Shown: piece by piece, positions 53,776-64,000 of the stretch
Layout: each line of letters begins with the position of its first letter
Numbering within the stretch: the stretch's first letter is position 1
Assembly: GCA_030765065.1 (NCBI GenBank)
Contig: CM060975.1
Span: forward strand, 104,614,094 to 104,678,093
DNA: 64,000 nt
From: Deroplatys truncata
Lineage: Eukaryota > Arthropoda > Insecta > Mantodea > Mantidae
Reading direction: 5' to 3'
Made by a program: the position numbers and the translations under genes
Notes under the pieces: model-generated
Database searches by the model: none
Seen by the model: the letters and a program-made list of their open reading frames with translations, nothing else
Told to the model about the DNA's origin: nothing

Positions 53776-56220
53776 GAACTAAAAATGGAAAAGGTCGAGC
53801 ATCTAATTCAAGATCACGATAGTTCGGTTTAGCAGATCAGCTAGCGTATCTCAACCCTAAAAGACAGATGGAGATAAATGGGATGTCTCTATCTAACGCA
53901 TACATATTGCCATTCTTCGTCTTTTTCTACTCTCGCGCTGTCGCCATGTTGCTAATAAGTAACAATATGGTGTAAATATTCAGTTGTTATAAATTTTAGC
54001 TTTTAACATACCCTATGCAGAATATTTTCCATGATCAGATTATATGAGACTGGTTATGTACAGTCATAAGCAAGTTCTTTTATGGAACAATCTGATTCAT
54101 AACATTAGGAGATTTTTACAGCTTGTCTGATTTATCAAACGTCTTTTGGGAATTGCTGTCAGCAATAAGGACATAAGTCAAGTGGAATGACTAATCGTCT
54201 TTAATCATTTTAAAATCGGATGGCCTCCCTTGCATGGCTTTCCCATTGAACTTCGTTCATGCACGGTCGTGATTCTCTCAAAATAACGTCATCATTAAAC
54301 TGGACACCACGACTTCATGGATGCTGGACCATAGCCAATCTATCAGCTAGGTGGTCTGTTAGTTGTCCGTCATTCTTTGTGTCCCTGGAATTCCGTAAGC
54401 TTTAGTATATCAAAATATTCTTCAGATTTCAATGTCGAGGTGAAGGACACTTCTTTCTTAAAAATTCAAGAAAAACTTCGTATTTGTGCAGTTTTACTTG
54501 CAGCAATAAATGAAATGATGGCCGCGCATTTTACGATGTTCAGAAAAGCAGAACTCTCATCTGAAATAAGTCAGTCTTTCTTCCAAGTCGTCTGGTCTAT
54601 TTTTCAAAAGCATTTCCGGAATCCAAGTTTTCGAAGGTCTGTGCATCATATTCATGTTGCAAGCTAGGTTCACTTCGATCCCACGCTATTTAAATTATAC
54701 CTAGGACTCTAAAAGTCTCGGAATTACATTTCTCATTGATCACAATTTTGTTTTTGCTATTATAGAGCATCTATTTATTAGCTTCGGTTTGTCCATTTGT
54801 CTGTCTGTATTCATAAAATAACTCGGTAACTGCTGCGTGTTCAAAGCTAAAATTGTATGTACGAGAGTCTGAAGAAAATTTGTGCATGTGTTTCAAATCT
54901 GGTTAACATCGTTACAAAACTAAAAACAGTTTATATGAAGTGCTTCTCGAACCTGCAAGTACAGAGTTGACATATAAATTTCCGAATCCAAACATTTCAA
55001 ATTTAATCGAAATTGGTACAAAATTAAAGGTAGTTTATCTTAAAAAAAACTTCGAACCTTCATGTGTGCGGAAATATGAATTTATATACGAGACGGTTTG
55101 TGCAAAATCTGTGGATTCATTTGAAATTGGGTTATAATCAGCAAAAAGTTAAGAATAATGGACAGTCTACTAAAAATATACTGTTTTAGGATGTTTTCCA
55201 AATATCTATAAAATATTGCAGTTCAAATAAGAACAAAATGCTGAGAACGCACCCGAAGTTGAGCAAATAGATCTTGTTTAATTTATTCCTCAATGTAATA
55301 TTGTAATACCATTCATTAAACTCCTTGAACATTTGCAGAATATGTATGTTGGCCTTAAGAACACAACTTCTTATCCTCCATATCTGATTTATGCTCCATC
55401 ACTGCTACCAAGTTACATCACTTAGAGTAATCTTACGTCACATATGCAAATCGAATTCGTAGTAATAAACAAAGTGATTGCCTTCTCCATGAACATTTCT
55501 AACTGCCTCTTTATCACCAGTGATTGCTGCCTTTCAATTACTGCCAGCATTCATTATATAAGATGCTGCATTGAAATGGAGAAAAATGGTTTGCCCTTCA
55601 TGTTGTAGAGGAAAATAAATTACCCGTAGCGCAAGTTTTTGCAACATAGGAGCACCTACGTCATATAAGGGATGTATTATTAGATTTTATAATGGTGGAT
55701 ATTTCCTTAAAAGAAAATTAAAAAAGTAACAAACAGAGAAAACAAGAAAAGTTGACAAGGTAGAATTCGCGTCATAGATCTCATTAAGGATATCTGTTGG
55801 ATGTAACATGTAAGAATATGTGTTTCTTAATGTTCCCTTTGCCACCAGTCAAATTTCATATTTAGTTCATTTTTCCTTTGATTAAACAAGATCTTAAACA
55901 AGAAGCATCCATCACAGAAACAAGTACATTACTTTTACTTCTTTCTTTTTTTCTCCAACTATGATACCTCCTCTTGGTCAGGTTCTGAGGTTAACAACAG
56001 GTTTTCTATATTATGACATGTTGCATCCCTTAAAATTGTTCTTACCATCTGTAGGATACATCTGCCATCTAAAATAAATTCACATTAAAGTGTAAAATGG
56101 GTAGTTCTGGATTTGTTGCTGAGAATGACGAAGCTGTGTGGTCTTAGGAACGAAAAGAAGGCGTTTGTACACCAAAGGAGTATTTAAAATTTGCTTTTGC
56201 TGTATTTGTTTTGATATATT
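53776..56220. other. No supported gene
   Basis: A 96-residue plus frame (54377-54667) and a 65-residue frame (54940-55137) lack family resemblance and splice context. Nothing else recognised. Confidence 0.4.
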
Positions 56221-56236
56221 ATTTACCGAAAGACCC

Positions 56237-56272
56237 CCCCCCTCTCTCTCTCTCTCTCTGTCTCTCTCACAC

Positions 56273-56312
<40 letters not shown>
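56237..56312 (+). repeat. Compound (CT)n(CA)n microsatellite
   Basis: CCCCCC then CTCTCT then about 20 CA units; source of spurious repetitive ORFs. Confidence 0.95.
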
Positions 56313-56316
<4 letters not shown>

Positions 56317-56738
56317 TTCGGAAGTTGTAATCGATAACTTAATATGAACGGTCAATGGTCCATCTAGTTCCAAGAATCGTTTAAACTTTTCATTCCTTGT
56401 CCCCTTTCTTCTCTAGAAATAGCTTGTTAATAAAAGTGCCAGTCGACCTGAACAATAGCTCCATCACAAGGTTGCTCAACGAAAAGAAACAAGAAAGTAA
56501 CGAAGGGTGTCGTAGAGTGATGGTCAAGCAATGAGGTGTAAGATTTCTTTGTGACAAAAAATTGTAGTCCTTCCCATGACAAGCTGCACACCAATCAACA
56601 GAAATGTTTACTTCCACTATTTTAGATTTCTCGAGCAAATGCTGGACTATAACTCATTTACAGGCCTAGAACACTATACCATTGAAGTTTTCAGTTCTAT
56701 TGGCAGCATACATAAAAACAGCACACGTTTGTATTTAT

Positions 56739-56765
56739 CAGGGTCCGGATTTTGACGACATAAAC
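56739..56765 (+). repeat. Isolated hAT terminal repeat fragment
   Basis: CAGGGTCCGGATTTTGACGAC matches the left end of the hAT at 17753 (two differences over 21 bp). No partner end or transposase nearby. Confidence 0.55.
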
Positions 56766-56999
56766 CTGTTTGAAAAATTATCTATAAAATAACTCTACTT
56801 TTTAAAAAATTTGCGTAATAATTACAAAAATTATCTAAAAGCTGAGATTTATTTAATTGATATTAGTGTACAGAATGTTATACATTAATATATACATAGA
56901 TGTAACTGCTATACAAGCAGAAAAAGTAAGTATAAGAATGAGATAAGAAAATTAATGCATTATTAATAAAGAAAATTCAGAGGAAAAAGCAGATACATA

Positions 57000-57326
57000 T
57001 TTCAGAAATGCCTAATGCTACGAGAAAATGTATTTAACGCAAACGCTACTTTGCCCATCTCGTATGTCTTCCGGTTATGAAAATGTATATACAACTGAAT
57101 GAGAAAGGACTATTCAAAGAAAATTAAAGACTCATAAATTTAATTAGCCATGTTAATAACCCAAACATATAATATTTTAATCAAAATGACTTTGTAAAAG
57201 TAAAAACTAGTTAAGAAGTGCTGGGAGTGGGGAAGAATTTCATTGGAAAATTCGTATTACATTCTTGAAAGATTTTGGACTATATATTTTTCATTTTTGA
57301 GTTATGCTGTTCAATGTGCGCGCGGA

Positions 57327-57380
<54 letters not shown>

Positions 57381-57443
57381 AAATTTCTAGTAAGATTAGG
57401 TGGAATAAAATGTTTCCTGCCAAAGGTATGTGATAGAGAAAGT
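57000..57443 (-). repeat. ACTTTCTC repeat, degenerate minus copy with (CT)n
   Basis: Reverse body (GGGAGTGGGGAAGAATTTCA, GAGTTATGCTGTTCAA), a CT tract of about 55 bp at 57327-57379 in the usual microsatellite position, then AGAGAAAGT at 57435-57443. Confidence 0.7.
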
Positions 57444-57568
57444 ACAAAAAAGGCTACGTCCGGCAAATAGGATGTCTATTCACTTAGTATCATCTCTATT
57501 TTCAATGAGATTTCAACAACGTTCTGTTATAGCGATAAAATATTAAGTGCTAAAACTTAATTTTTACG

Positions 57569-57570
<2 letters not shown>

Positions 57571-57608
<38 letters not shown>
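57571..57608 (+). repeat. (CA)n microsatellite
   Basis: About 19 CA units directly before the SINE-A head. Confidence 0.95.
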
Positions 57609-57610
<2 letters not shown>

Positions 57611-57896
57611 GTCGTCCCCGTGGTGTAGTGGTTACCATGCTAGCCTCCAGTTCCCGAGGTCGCGGGTTCAAACCCGGCGGAGGGCGATGGATTTTTTTCA
57701 GGCGTAAAAATCCTTAGCATAGCGTCCTTCGGAAGGGAAGCAAAACCGGTGGTCCCTTGTCGTAGATTTACGGCACGTAAAAGAATCTCAAGCCTGATAA
57801 AGAGGCCTCTGAGCAAAATTATCGGTATTTCACGCCCAATATGGAATGGGACGCTAAGGACCACCAGTTAAAGAGCGTCCATAAATAAAACTCTAT
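57611..57896 (+). repeat. SINE-A, best-preserved copy
   Basis: The tRNA-like head CCCCGTGGTGTAGTGGTTAC contains the A box, and CGCGGGTTCAAACCCGGCG is an intact T-arm/B box. A body of about 210 bp with AAAATCCTTAGCATAG, GAAGGGAAGC, TTTACGGCACGTAAAAG and CAAGCCTGATAAAGAGGCC follows, ending in AAATAAAACTCTATTT. Least diverged of five copies, so probably the youngest insertion of the family here. Confidence 0.92.
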
Positions 57897-59954
57897 TTAA
57901 TTTAATTTCACACACATCTCCCCCCCCATTAAAATTTTCTTCTGTAGCTTTCTGATGACCCAGGAAGCTTTCTTTTATATATATATATATATATATATTT
58001 ATTTATATATATTTATTTATTTATTCTCTCTCTCTTTATTGTTGCTTCAACTTTAGTCATATCGCGACTACTAGCTTTCTTGTGCATGTTACTCACTGCT
58101 ATTTCGCTTCCCTCGTTTATCCTGGGGTCAGAAACACGTGCTGTTAAGTAACAATACAATCTTTACATCTACAACGTGGCTATGAACGTGCCAGTTTTAT
58201 CACGTTTTTTTTACAGTAACGTGGTCAGCATATGCCTGCTTTCTTACTTCATGATACCAAATTTGAATTTTAACTCATATGTATCTTTCATACACTAACG
58301 ATGGTAGCAAGGTTAGATAAACTTTATGAAACTTACGATAGGAGTGGATGATACCTATGTGGCAGATGAGTGGAAATGATGCACAAAACCAGTCTCAAAC
58401 ACGTTTTTGCATAATGGAGACATGGAAAAATACAGAGTCCAACAAAAATAGACTTAATTTTAAAATTAAACTATCTGCGAATACTATTGAAAAAGTGAGT
58501 AGGGAAGCTGGGAAGTAAGCAAACTGACAAAATTAATATATATATATATGTATATAGATATACATAAAACTATATAACCATATTTTGTTCAATTTTAAGC
58601 CGCTTTAAAAGGAAGAAGAGTTGAGCTTCCAAGAACTAGATGATGCAGACAGGTTTGAAGGAAATCAATATCGTAGGTTATCACTTTATCTAAAGACTTT
58701 GTCGCTGCTATTGCGTCTTCAGATCATGCTCATTCCACTCATACCAAAGGAATTACGTTTAACCAGTACTTTAGAGAATGTGGTAACATAACCTAAAATT
58801 CAAATAACACAAGTCGCGGTCATAATTACCTTGATCTGGTAGGTACTGGTTAAGGCCAGAACGTACACAACAAGGACAAGGGTTCAAATACCGCGTCTGA
58901 AAGTAGCCGCAAGATCGAATAATCGTTCGTTTGGACTAATATTGTTAAAAGCTCTGGACATTTGATAATGGCAAACATCTACTTCACGTATTTAACAGAT
59001 AGGTATATAGCGATTAAATAACATTTTATTTGAAATCTGATAATCATAGTAGCCCAAATGTGTTAATTTAATCTTTCCCACATTAACAAATGAATAGCAG
59101 TGAGTCTAATGAAGCAGAATCGCTCCAATATTTCTGAATATGCGCTGTAAGAAACGGGTAAAGCTGCTAGTATAGCAAACTCCTGATTATTGGGAAGACA
59201 CATGTGATTACGTTGTGAATGCACGCCTCAAATCGCATCCAACATTACAGATGGGTTGTGCAGAAATAAAGATCGCAACTTCGAGAAAAAGAAGCGATTC
59301 TGACACACTGTGTACATACGTTTCTTTCTTTAAATCTTATGAGCTTTAGTCGATAAATTATTATGTTCAAATCGAAATAAAAAATATAAAAACTTTGCAA
59401 GTATTTTACAAATCTGAAAATCGAAACGCTTTACTTTCTTCAAAAGCTTAGCGTTTGTATATTTATAATAGAACTAGCTCGGTTTAACTTATCTAATTCC
59501 GATATTCCTTACGTTTCAAAAATCTGTGCTGAGAAAAAAAGTTAGTTACTTAAATCTAGTTATGCCAATCAAAATAAGTGTAGAAAAAATATATGACATA
59601 ATCCAATTTATAACATAATTGATGCTAGCCTAAATGTGTTTCAGTCCTAAACATTAAAAATTTGTGTTATGCGTTTTCTAATTATACATAAAATTATGTA
59701 TATGCTAACGCCGAAAAAAAGAAAGATTCTAACACAATTCTATGTAAACTCCCATCTTAATATACCTAAAAACAATTCTGGTACGCTGAAACATGCTGTA
59801 AGTGTTTCAAATAACTAGCTATAATTGAAAAGCTTCCTTCGAAAATAGTTTTGTAATAGGTAACAGCGATTGTCTCAGACTGCATGAATGAATGTCAGTG
59901 TCAATGAAATATCCATATAATTAAATTGTCTGAAAGTCTTTTAATATAAAAAAA
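57897..59954. other. No gene found; TA/TTTA simple sequence
   Basis: A TATATA..TTTATTTATT tract lies at about 57975-58025, and another TA tract near 58534-58550. The rest is AT-rich without recognised content. Confidence 0.5.
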
Positions 59955-60660
59955 TCTGATGTGTTACACTCACATGACTTTCTCTACTCTTGTACAAACT
60001 ATTTTTACAAACGCTTATTCTCCATATGCTTCATGTTAATCGAGATATCGAGATGTCAATCTTATTGGTAATTTTCTTGTAGATGCAAGGGAAATATGGT
60101 AGCTTTTAAGCGATAGTCAAATATTTTAACGCTGGTTGCTATGTGACGCATTCCATTCTCTTTGCATGTCCAGGACATAAAAAACTGAATAACGAATTTG
60201 AGAAAGTATAAGTATTGGAAAATTTAAGGAAATAACAAGCAATATCTCGAAAACGGTTCACTCAACAAAAGAAATGTATATGACATAAGTTGTGTATTTT
60301 AACGCAATCTACATTTTTTGTGTAGTAAAATTTTGTCTATCTCTTATGGTTTACCAGTAATGCAAAAGTCGTTCACAATGAAGAATACTTTTGGAGACAT
60401 TCCCAGAAAATTCGAGATATACATTTCATTTGTCATGACATTACCCTAAACATATGATATTTTCATCAAAATCGTTAGAGCCATTTTTGAGAAAATTAAA
60501 ATTTTCGAAAAATCTTCCATGTAAAGGGTAGTCTGGGGTGGGGGATTTTCTTGAAAACCTTCGTGTCGCATCTCTGGAAGATACTGAACCTAAATACCAA
60601 GTTTGGTGCTTATCCGATTGTTCGTTTTTGAGTTATGCTGTTCACAGACACACACACACA

Positions 60661-60703
<43 letters not shown>

Positions 60704-60840
60704 ACACACGGACATGTTTCCAAAAGTGCTTTTTTTGGATTCAGGAGGTCTCAAAACGTGTATTTCCGGTGAAATCTCGGTATCGAATTTTTGGGTGGAA
60801 TGCAATACTTCCCCTACTTACTATACGTAGTAGAGAAAGT
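59955..60840 (-). mobile_element. ACTTTCTC repeat, near full length, minus orientation
   Basis: 886 bp: TCTGATGTGTTACACTCAC after an A run, subterminal ACTTTCTCTACTC, body, (CA)n at about 60649-60715, and the terminal hairpin TACTATACGTAGTA then GAGAAAGT followed by AAAAA. One of the best copies for reading both ends. Confidence 0.88.
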
Positions 60841-61904
60841 AAAAAAACCTAATTAAATATATTAAACTGCAGTTGCCAGTCGATCGGTGCTAGCGTATGT
60901 TCAAAAAAGAAGCGTGTTTTTCCAGAAGCCGAATGGAGACCTTGGCCTAAGGTGCACGGGTTGTCAACGAAAATAAAGATGTTTGGTCTTGAGACGCTCT
61001 TTTTTTTTTAACGAGAAAGGACAAAACAAACATTTGTACAAACCACATTCTGCATATCATCTCTTTGTAAACAGACAAGTAGTAGTCCTTACTTCTGTCA
61101 TTTTTACTGCTCCGTTCACTTTTGTACAGCGTAAGAAGCTGCAACTTTATGAGGACAGTAAGGATCTAGAGGTTTGCCTGTTTTTTCATTCTTGAGAAGA
61201 TCCGCATATTTATGGTACACGTATCTTAAGAACCTGCCAGTCACGTACCATTACTGACTTAATTGTTCACATGCTATTTTGTTTAAGTCACGATAAAAAA
61301 TACCTGCTGGTTTGATTTTCTCAAATGCTGCATACTTTCAACAACTGTAGCATTTAAATTCTCCAGAAAAGATCTCAAATTTATCTTAAGATCCTTTTAT
61401 ATAACAAAACACAAAAAGATACATATTTATTGAATTTAAGTCTAACACGTTAACTTAAAGATACATTTTCTTTATTTATAACTTTGAACGGCATTAGTTT
61501 ATTTAACTTAAAGCCAAGCAGCTCTAAAAAAGAAATTAATGTAAGAAATAACATTACTATTCATATTCAACCCTGCAGGAGTCTGATAGTAAAGCATATT
61601 ATTAACGTTTGCAAAGAAAATTAAGAAAATTCTACGCTAATGGAAATCGGCATAGTCATTGGCAAGTTTTGTCAATCCTGTAATACTGTGTACACCAAGA
61701 GGTATACATTGACTGCAGAAGGAGAAAACTTTGCATACTGACTACGCAAATGGACGAAGTGTTTTATTTGTTTGCTTTTTTATTTTTGGGTTCCATTTAT
61801 ATGGCGCTTTGACTTTAGAACATTTGCACATTATAATGATGTTTAAACATTAACTCTCTCTCTCTCACTTTCACACATCATTCATATTTCCGGACTCTAG
61901 GGAG
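60841..61904. other. No gene found
   Basis: AT-rich, no family recognised. Confidence 0.4.
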
Positions 61905-62012
61905 GATAAGAAATAATCCTGGCTGAAGAAAAGTTCCCACCCTCCAGCCGGAAAACGAACCCGAGTCCTCCAGATTTGGAAGCTAGCATTCTAACCACCA
62001 GACCAAAGAGAT
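61905..62012 (-). repeat. Candidate tRNA-derived SINE (SINE-D)
   Basis: The minus strand reads CTTTGGTCTGGTGGTTAGAA (A-box region) and ACTCGGGTTCGTTTTCCGG (B-box region), then a short body. Single copy in the window. Confidence 0.5.
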
Positions 62013-62345
62013 AGTCTGCATTTCACCCAAAAATTGGATATCGATATTTCACTGGAAATGCACGTTTAGAGGTCTCCTGAAACCAGCCCCAAAAGGATTT
62101 TTAAAAGTGTACGAGAGAGAGGGGGGAAAGAGAGAGAATAGAATTACTCAAAAGTCAGATAAATACCAAACTTCACACTACAGTCAGACACCGATCAGGG
62201 ATGTCGTGAAGATTGTCGTGAAAAAAAATCCTCCCATTTGAAACAAGCCCTTAGTGAAAAAGCATTTTATTTCTTATTTTCTTCAAAATGGCTATTACAA
62301 TTCTGATTAAAATATTGTATATTTCTCCAACCCACCTTCAATAAC
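62013..62345 (+). repeat. ACTTTCTC repeat, internal fragment
   Basis: TTTCACCCAAAAATTGGATATC, GATATTTCACTGGAAATGCA, a GA microsatellite in the usual position and GATAAATACCAAACTT. Both ends are missing. Confidence 0.7.
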
Positions 62346-63086
62346 GTTTTCACATTAAAGATTTGAAATCAGCCACTTTGGGATAGCCACCCTATAAAAC
62401 AAAATGAGTAGAAAATGAACATCGATCAGAGGAGGAGCAAAAATGATACCGCAAAAAATATGTTGTACAAAGATCGACCATAATAAGCATACGTAAGTGC
62501 CCACTTATAAACACCAAGTAGGGTGCAGCGGGTGACAGAAATCTGCCTCTGCTAGTCTTTGCCAGCCCTCCACGGCAATCAGCAGCAGATATATTCAGCT
62601 GGTATGCACTGCATCCTAGTAATTTCTGGCAAAGAAGAGGCTAAATAGGCTTGATTTTTGAATAGACTATAAAAGGAAGACCAATCTTTCAGCCACCAGT
62701 GTTTGTGGAGGCCACAATAGGTATATTTTTAGATTAAATAGAAAGTGTTGAAAATGAAAGCAGTCAATGATGGCCAAGGACGAGCATCACTGAGAAAGAC
62801 ATGTGACTGTTAGCAAACCTTACTGAAGTTGAACGCTACCTCATAACTAAAAATAGACACACAAACCGAAGAAACATTGCCAAACATATATATTTATTCC
62901 TATTGACTTTTGGAGCAGCTTATCGTTATTTTGAAAACAAATACGCAAATTAATTACCTAAACAATAATTATTATATAGATTTTTAGCATCCTTAAGAGC
63001 ACCAAAAGCTGAAATTTAGTCAGTTTCCAAAAGAACGTCAATTTTTTGCGTATTTAAAATATTTTGAACCTTTAAATTCAATTATA
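62346..63086. other. No gene found
   Basis: No coding or repeat signal recognised. Confidence 0.4.
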
Positions 63087-63450
63087 CCCGAGCGGAATGA
63101 CACCGGCGGTAACGTCTGTGACCCCGCATTCCCGAGGTTTCGTGTTCAAACCCCCGAGGTCCATCAATCTTCCCGAAGGTTTTTTCGTGGTTTTCCCGCT
63201 CCTAGACGAATGCTGGGTCGGATAATTTGATCCGCGAATTTTCCTATCATCTCTTCCATCCCTAGTTTCATTTCCTTCTTCTTCGCCGCCATACCAGGCA
63301 CTGGGCTGACCATTCATCCTGGATATGCTATGATCCAGAGTTTGCTTACTTCTCGACAGACTACTGACCCAAGGTATTGGCTCGTAACTTCTTGGGGGGG
63401 GGGGTATAAGTCCTACAAAGAGGAGAATAATATGTTAAAGAAGAAGAAGA
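63087..63450 (+). repeat. SINE-B copy
   Basis: Starts CCCGAGCGGAATGACACCGG, has GTGTTCAAACCCCC (B box), TTTTCGTGGTTTTCCCGC, GCCGCCATACCAGGCACTGG and GATCCAGAGTTTGCTTAC, and ends in an AAGAAGAAGAAG tail. The head is GC-richer and better preserved than at 38288. Confidence 0.75.
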
Positions 63451-64000
63451 AGCTCAGTTACCTTCAGTTGTGAAGTGTGTTGTGTCCTTAAAATGATCAC
63501 AAAGGATCATTTAAATTCCCATGAGCACACGTCTAATGCCTTCTAATTCTTTAAAATATCTTTCTCGAATTTGATTTTTCTTACACTTTTGTATAGGATT
63601 AAAAGTTTTCCACGCGATGTATTTTGTAATCAATCTTGTTCAAATGTTCAGCAGAAACTCGGAGAGAACCAATTTTAAAAACTTGCATATGATTGTTCAG
63701 TGTATAACATAATTAAATTAACTATGAAGATAAATTGTATAATCTTTTTAAGCTTTATTTTTTTATATGCGGAATCCATTAATAACGTAATAAAAGTAGT
63801 CAAAATGGTTTTCTCTTCTGAAAAACTATTATAGTTATCTACATGACATTTAAAAGGCGTCCATAATTTTGAAAGCATTTGCTTAAAAAATTACAATATT
63901 TAGAAATTCCACTTTTGAGTACCCTTATACTGAGAGAAAAAAGTACATTGCTAGTTATCTGGCTGGATTTCAAACTGGTTAAGTGCGTTACAAGTAATTT
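63451..64000. other. No gene found
   Basis: AT-rich window end without a recognised feature. Confidence 0.4.

Noticed and set aside
31192..60840. LTRs or a TIR transposon as explanation for the ACTTTCTC repeat
   Set aside because: No consistent target duplication, no TG..CA ends, no primer-binding site or internal coding region between copies.
60538..60852. 104-residue ORF (and similar ones at 31174 and 45706) as a conserved small protein
   Set aside because: The same translation appears in many repeat copies only because the repeat DNA is similar; microsatellite and stops vary between copies.
1..64000. CRISPR arrays, operons, prokaryotic promoters
   Set aside because: Introns, SINEs, mariner, hAT and Penelope elements show eukaryotic nuclear DNA; no spaced direct-repeat array exists.
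1..64000. Endogenous viral genes
   Set aside because: No capsid, envelope, integrase or viral polymerase resemblance noticed; the reverse transcriptases seen are of Penelope-like and Jockey-like type.

Overview
This is a 64 kb window of AT-rich, intron-rich animal nuclear DNA. It is most likely from an arthropod: it carries a BTB/zinc-finger gene of the broad/tramtrack/lola type and a commissureless-like terminal exon. A chelicerate is plausible but not provable from the sequence. Host coding sequence is sparse (about 1.4 kb) and interspersed repeats dominate.

Host genes. (1) A five-coding-exon BTB-C2HC zinc-finger gene lies on the minus strand. Its ATG is at 50384, its exons at 50199-50384, 33024-33206, 27169-27283, 17309-17497 and 9439-9872, and its stop at 9439. 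The predicted splice sites agree in phase across all four coding introns and give a 368-residue protein: BTB domain, basic NLS, acidic linker, one C2HC finger and a polyproline tail. A 5'-UTR intron and a promoter with CRE-like sites are inferred between 50.4 and 51.3 kb. (2) About 1 kb upstream, on the same strand, is the terminal exon (51342-51607) of a gene with LPSY/LPTY motifs, commissureless-like. Its earlier exons were not found.

Mobile DNA by region. 1-9 kb: SINE-A, a Jockey-like LINE split by a mariner that itself holds a short Penelope-like (PLE) tail, an old PLE end, a SINE split by a pogo-like element, and a second mariner. 11-24 kb: a Tigger-like element, a PLE inside a decayed transposase, a hAT holding a SINE, and a mariner-like element holding an 'ACTTTCTC' repeat. 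24-36 kb: more ACTTTCTC repeats (one split by a PLE), a Tc1/mariner element with a wide catalytic spacing, and tRNA-derived SINEs. 36-49 kb: further ACTTTCTC repeats, SINE-B, a second mariner-like copy, and a broken unknown protein split by a repeat. 51-64 kb: a small hAT MITE, SINE-A and SINE-B copies, microsatellites and two more ACTTTCTC repeats.

Most notable signals. PLE 3' regions (five places) carry hammerhead-ribozyme-like cores with matching helices. A roughly 0.83-0.9 kb ACTTTCTC repeat (about 17 copies or fragments) has asymmetric terminal inverted repeats, a terminal hairpin, an internal microsatellite and T-run insertion sites, the combination known from Helentron-associated (HINE/DINE-like) rolling-circle elements. 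PLE-derived insertions consistently show about 12-bp target duplications. The nested insertions give a relative chronology of the repeat families.
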